10,504 nucleotides of DNA, taken from the NCBI GenBank assembly GCA_028748945.1, contig JAQTOL010000070.1:1-10504 (forward strand), given 5' to 3'. This DNA comes from Paludibacter sp. Lineage in GTDB: Bacteria > Bacteroidota > Bacteroidia > Bacteroidales > Paludibacteraceae. The position numbers and the translations under genes were made by a program. The number at the start of each line of letters is the position of its first letter. Position 1 is the stretch's first letter. The notes beneath the pieces were generated by a model. It was not told the DNA's origin. It did no database searches and saw only the letters and a program-made list of their open reading frames with translations. Below, in pieces: positions 6,954-10,504 of the stretch.

Positions 6954-8885
6954 ATGAACAATTTAAAACGAAATAATATTCTTCTGCTACTCTTGATCTT
7001 CACAGGATCTATATTTGCTAACATAAGATTACCAAAACTTATTTCCAACGGGATGGTACTTCAATGCGACAGCAAAGTCAAAATCTGGGGCTGGGCCGAT
7101 TCATTAGAAAAAATCGCCATAACAATTGACGGGAAAAACTACAAAACCACATCAACTGAGAACGGTGACTGGCAACTGACATTAGTTCCCCATAAAGCCG
7201 GTGGTCCGTTCTCAATGATTATCGAAGGAAATAATCGACTGGAAATCAAAGATATTCTATTTGGTGAAGTATGGCTTTGCTCCGGACAATCGAATATGGA
7301 ACTACCCATGAGAAGAGTCAAACCATTATATGAAGATGAAATTAAACAGGCAAATAATCAGTTAATACGTTACTTTGAAGTACCTAAGAAATATAATTTT
7401 AAGAATCCCGAAAAAGATTATTTATCCGGGAACTGGCAGTCGGTTAATCCTCTTTCGATTCTGGACTTCTCTGCTGTATCTTATTTTTTTGGAACTGCAT
7501 TATTTCAGAAATATCATGTCCCCATTGGATTGATTAATGCCAGTCTGGGTGGCTCTCCTATTGAAGCATGGATGAGTGAAGATGCCTTGAAAGAATTTCC
7601 AAATCAGTTGAACGAAGCGTATAAATTCAGAAATGATGATTTAATTAAACAAATTGAGTCATCAGACAAAGCAAGAATAAACACCTGGTACAAAACATCT
7701 GTGGATAAAGATGAAGGAGAGAAAAATGGATATTCCCAACCTGGTTTTGATGATTCGAACTGTTTGTCAATGAAAATACCAGGTTATTGGGCAAATACAA
7801 CACTGGGAAATATAAACGGTGTAGTATGGTTTCGACGGGAATTCGAAGTTTCACAAGAAGATTCTGGAAAACCGGCATCACTCAATCTCGGACGAATAGT
7901 AGATGCCGATTCTGTATTTATAAACGGGAAATTCATAGGAAATATAACCTATCAATACCCTCCACGTCGTTACAAAGTTCCGCAGGGAGTACTTCTTGCC
8001 GGTAAAAATATCATTGTCGCACGTATTGTTAACAATTCCGGCAAGGGTGGTTTTGTGTTAGATAAACCTTACGAACTCAAAGTTGGCAATCATGTTGTTG
8101 ATTTGAAAAGCGATTGGAAAATGAAACCCGGCTGCACCATGCCTCCGCTTGAAGGTGAAACATTTATCCGTTGGAAACCTATGGGTCTATACAATGCCAT
8201 GATAGCTCCTCTGTTGAATTACGCGATTAAAGGTACAATATGGTATCAGGGTGAATCAAATACCGGAAAACCGGACGAATATGCAAAGCTCTTCCCTGCT
8301 TTGATTCTGGGTTGGCGTAAGAATTTTGAACAAGGAGATTTTCCATTTCTTTTTGTACAACTGCCTAACTTTATGGAATCAAAATCGCAGCCTTCGGAAA
8401 GCAATTGGGCAGAAACCCGCGAATCACAACTGAAAACGCTGTCTGTTCCAAATACTGCCATGGTAGTAACAATTGATATTGGTGAATGGAACGATATTCA
8501 TCCCCTCGATAAACAGGATGTAGGCAATCGTTTGGCGTTGGCTGCCCGAAAACTGGCTTACAATGATTCTAAAGTGGTTTATTCGGGACCGCTCTATAAA
8601 TCTATGAAAGTGACCGACAGGAAAATTGAACTTACTTTTTCGCAGATTGGTAGTGGATTGGAGGCTAAAGGACAAATTGAATTGAATGGATTTGCCATTG
8701 CCGGAGCAGATAGAAAGTTTGTTTGGGCAAAAGCTGAAATTAAAAATAATAAAGTTATTGTTTGGAACAATGAAGTTCAATCTCCTGTACTAGTACGTTA
8801 TGCCTGGGCAGATAATCCTGATGGAGCTAATCTTTTCAACAAAGATGGATTACCAGCTTCACCTTTTACGGCAGAACTAAAATAG
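6954..8885 (+). CDS. Secreted sialate-O-acetylesterase-like (SASA/CE20-type) acetylxylan esterase
   Basis: This 643-residue protein has a signal peptide (about residues 1-22, ending SIFA-N), a small N-terminal beta domain, then an SGNH-hydrolase fold. Catalytic motifs are CSGQSNMELP with Ser113, the oxyanion and support segment IWYQGESN (429-436), and Asp514-Ile-His516. The hydrolase is split: residues about 265-385 form a GH2-like jelly-roll (WFRREF at 292-297, then DSVFINGKFIGN at 319-330), after which the SGNH fold resumes. This layout is known from sialate O-acetylesterase family proteins and CE20 enzymes. In a xylanase cluster, removing acetyl groups from xylan or xylo-oligosaccharides is the most likely role, rather than sialic acid work (inference). 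It lies 79 bp after GH43 and 232 bp before the CE1 gene. Confidence 0.88.
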   Translation: MNNLKRNNILLLLLIFTGSIFANIRLPKLISNGMVLQCDSKVKIWGWADSLEKIAITIDGKNYKTTSTENGDWQLTLVPHKAGGPFSMIIEGNNRLEIKDILFGEVWLCSGQSNMELPMRRVKPLYEDEIKQANNQLIRYFEVPKKYNFKNPEKDYLSGNWQSVNPLSILDFSAVSYFFGTALFQKYHVPIGLINASLGGSPIEAWMSEDALKEFPNQLNEAYKFRNDDLIKQIESSDKARINTWYKTSVDKDEGEKNGYSQPGFDDSNCLSMKIPGYWANTTLGNINGVVWFRREFEVSQEDSGKPASLNLGRIVDADSVFINGKFIGNITYQYPPRRYKVPQGVLLAGKNIIVARIVNNSGKGGFVLDKPYELKVGNHVVDLKSDWKMKPGCTMPPLEGETFIRWKPMGLYNAMIAPLLNYAIKGTIWYQGESNTGKPDEYAKLFPALILGWRKNFEQGDFPFLFVQLPNFMESKSQPSESNWAETRESQLKTLSVPNTAMVVTIDIGEWNDIHPLDKQDVGNRLALAARKLAYNDSKVVYSGPLYKSMKVTDRKIELTFSQIGSGLEAKGQIELNGFAIAGADRKFVWAKAEIKNNKVIVWNNEVQSPVLVRYAWADNPDGANLFNKDGLPASPFTAELK

Positions 8886-10504
<1,619 letters not shown>

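Noticed and set aside
8246..8780. Two antisense frames (71 and 118 codons) opposite the SASA esterase
   Set aside because: They are shadows of conserved coding sequence, including the reverse of the DIHP motif region, with no domain signal of their own.

Overview
The window looks like part of a xylan-utilisation locus from an AT-rich member of the Bacteroidota, most likely Bacteroidales. Four things point there: a type IX secretion (T9SS) C-terminal sorting domain, a Bacteroidetes-style lipoprotein endoxylanase, sparse Shine-Dalgarno sequences, and the gene set (GPH symporter, GH10, GH43, sialate-O-acetylesterase-like esterase, CE1 esterase). All recognised genes are on the + strand. I saw no tRNA, rRNA, CRISPR array, transposase or SusC/SusD pair.

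Layout. Positions 1-130 hold an N-terminal piece of a phage Gp157-like protein that runs directly into the last ~65 codons of a second GH10 xylanase (122-319). This is a chimeric junction, either a real rearrangement or an assembly join. A strong intrinsic terminator (340-390) closes that unit. A GPH-family sugar symporter follows (648-2108), then a 543-bp AT-rich gap, then a secreted protein with two related carbohydrate-binding-like modules and a T9SS tail (2652-3908). A 14-bp perfect hairpin sits after it, and its right arm runs straight into a 5'-truncated second copy of the symporter (3961-4638, about 95% identical by eye, with a premature stop). Next comes a compact set of enzymes: GH10 lipoprotein (4684-5814), GH43 (5903-6874), SASA/CE20-like acetylesterase (6954-8885) and a CE1-linker-CE1 esterase (9118 to beyond the window end).

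How the genes fit together (inference from families and signal sequences). The T9SS protein could hold xylan at the cell surface. The lipid-anchored GH10 cuts the backbone. The two secreted esterases remove acetyl and feruloyl-type groups. The GPH symporter takes up xylo-oligosaccharides. The GH43, which has no signal peptide, finishes them to pentoses in the cytoplasm. The truncated symporter remnant directly ahead of GH10 suggests that the ancestral order was symporter-GH10-GH43-esterases. The block carrying the intact symporter and the binding protein would then have been created by duplication or inserted.

The features most worth a second look are the stand-alone tandem binding-module protein with its T9SS tail, the broken symporter duplication with its precise junction at a hairpin, the Gp157/GH10 fusion point, and the altered cation-site residues in the symporter.
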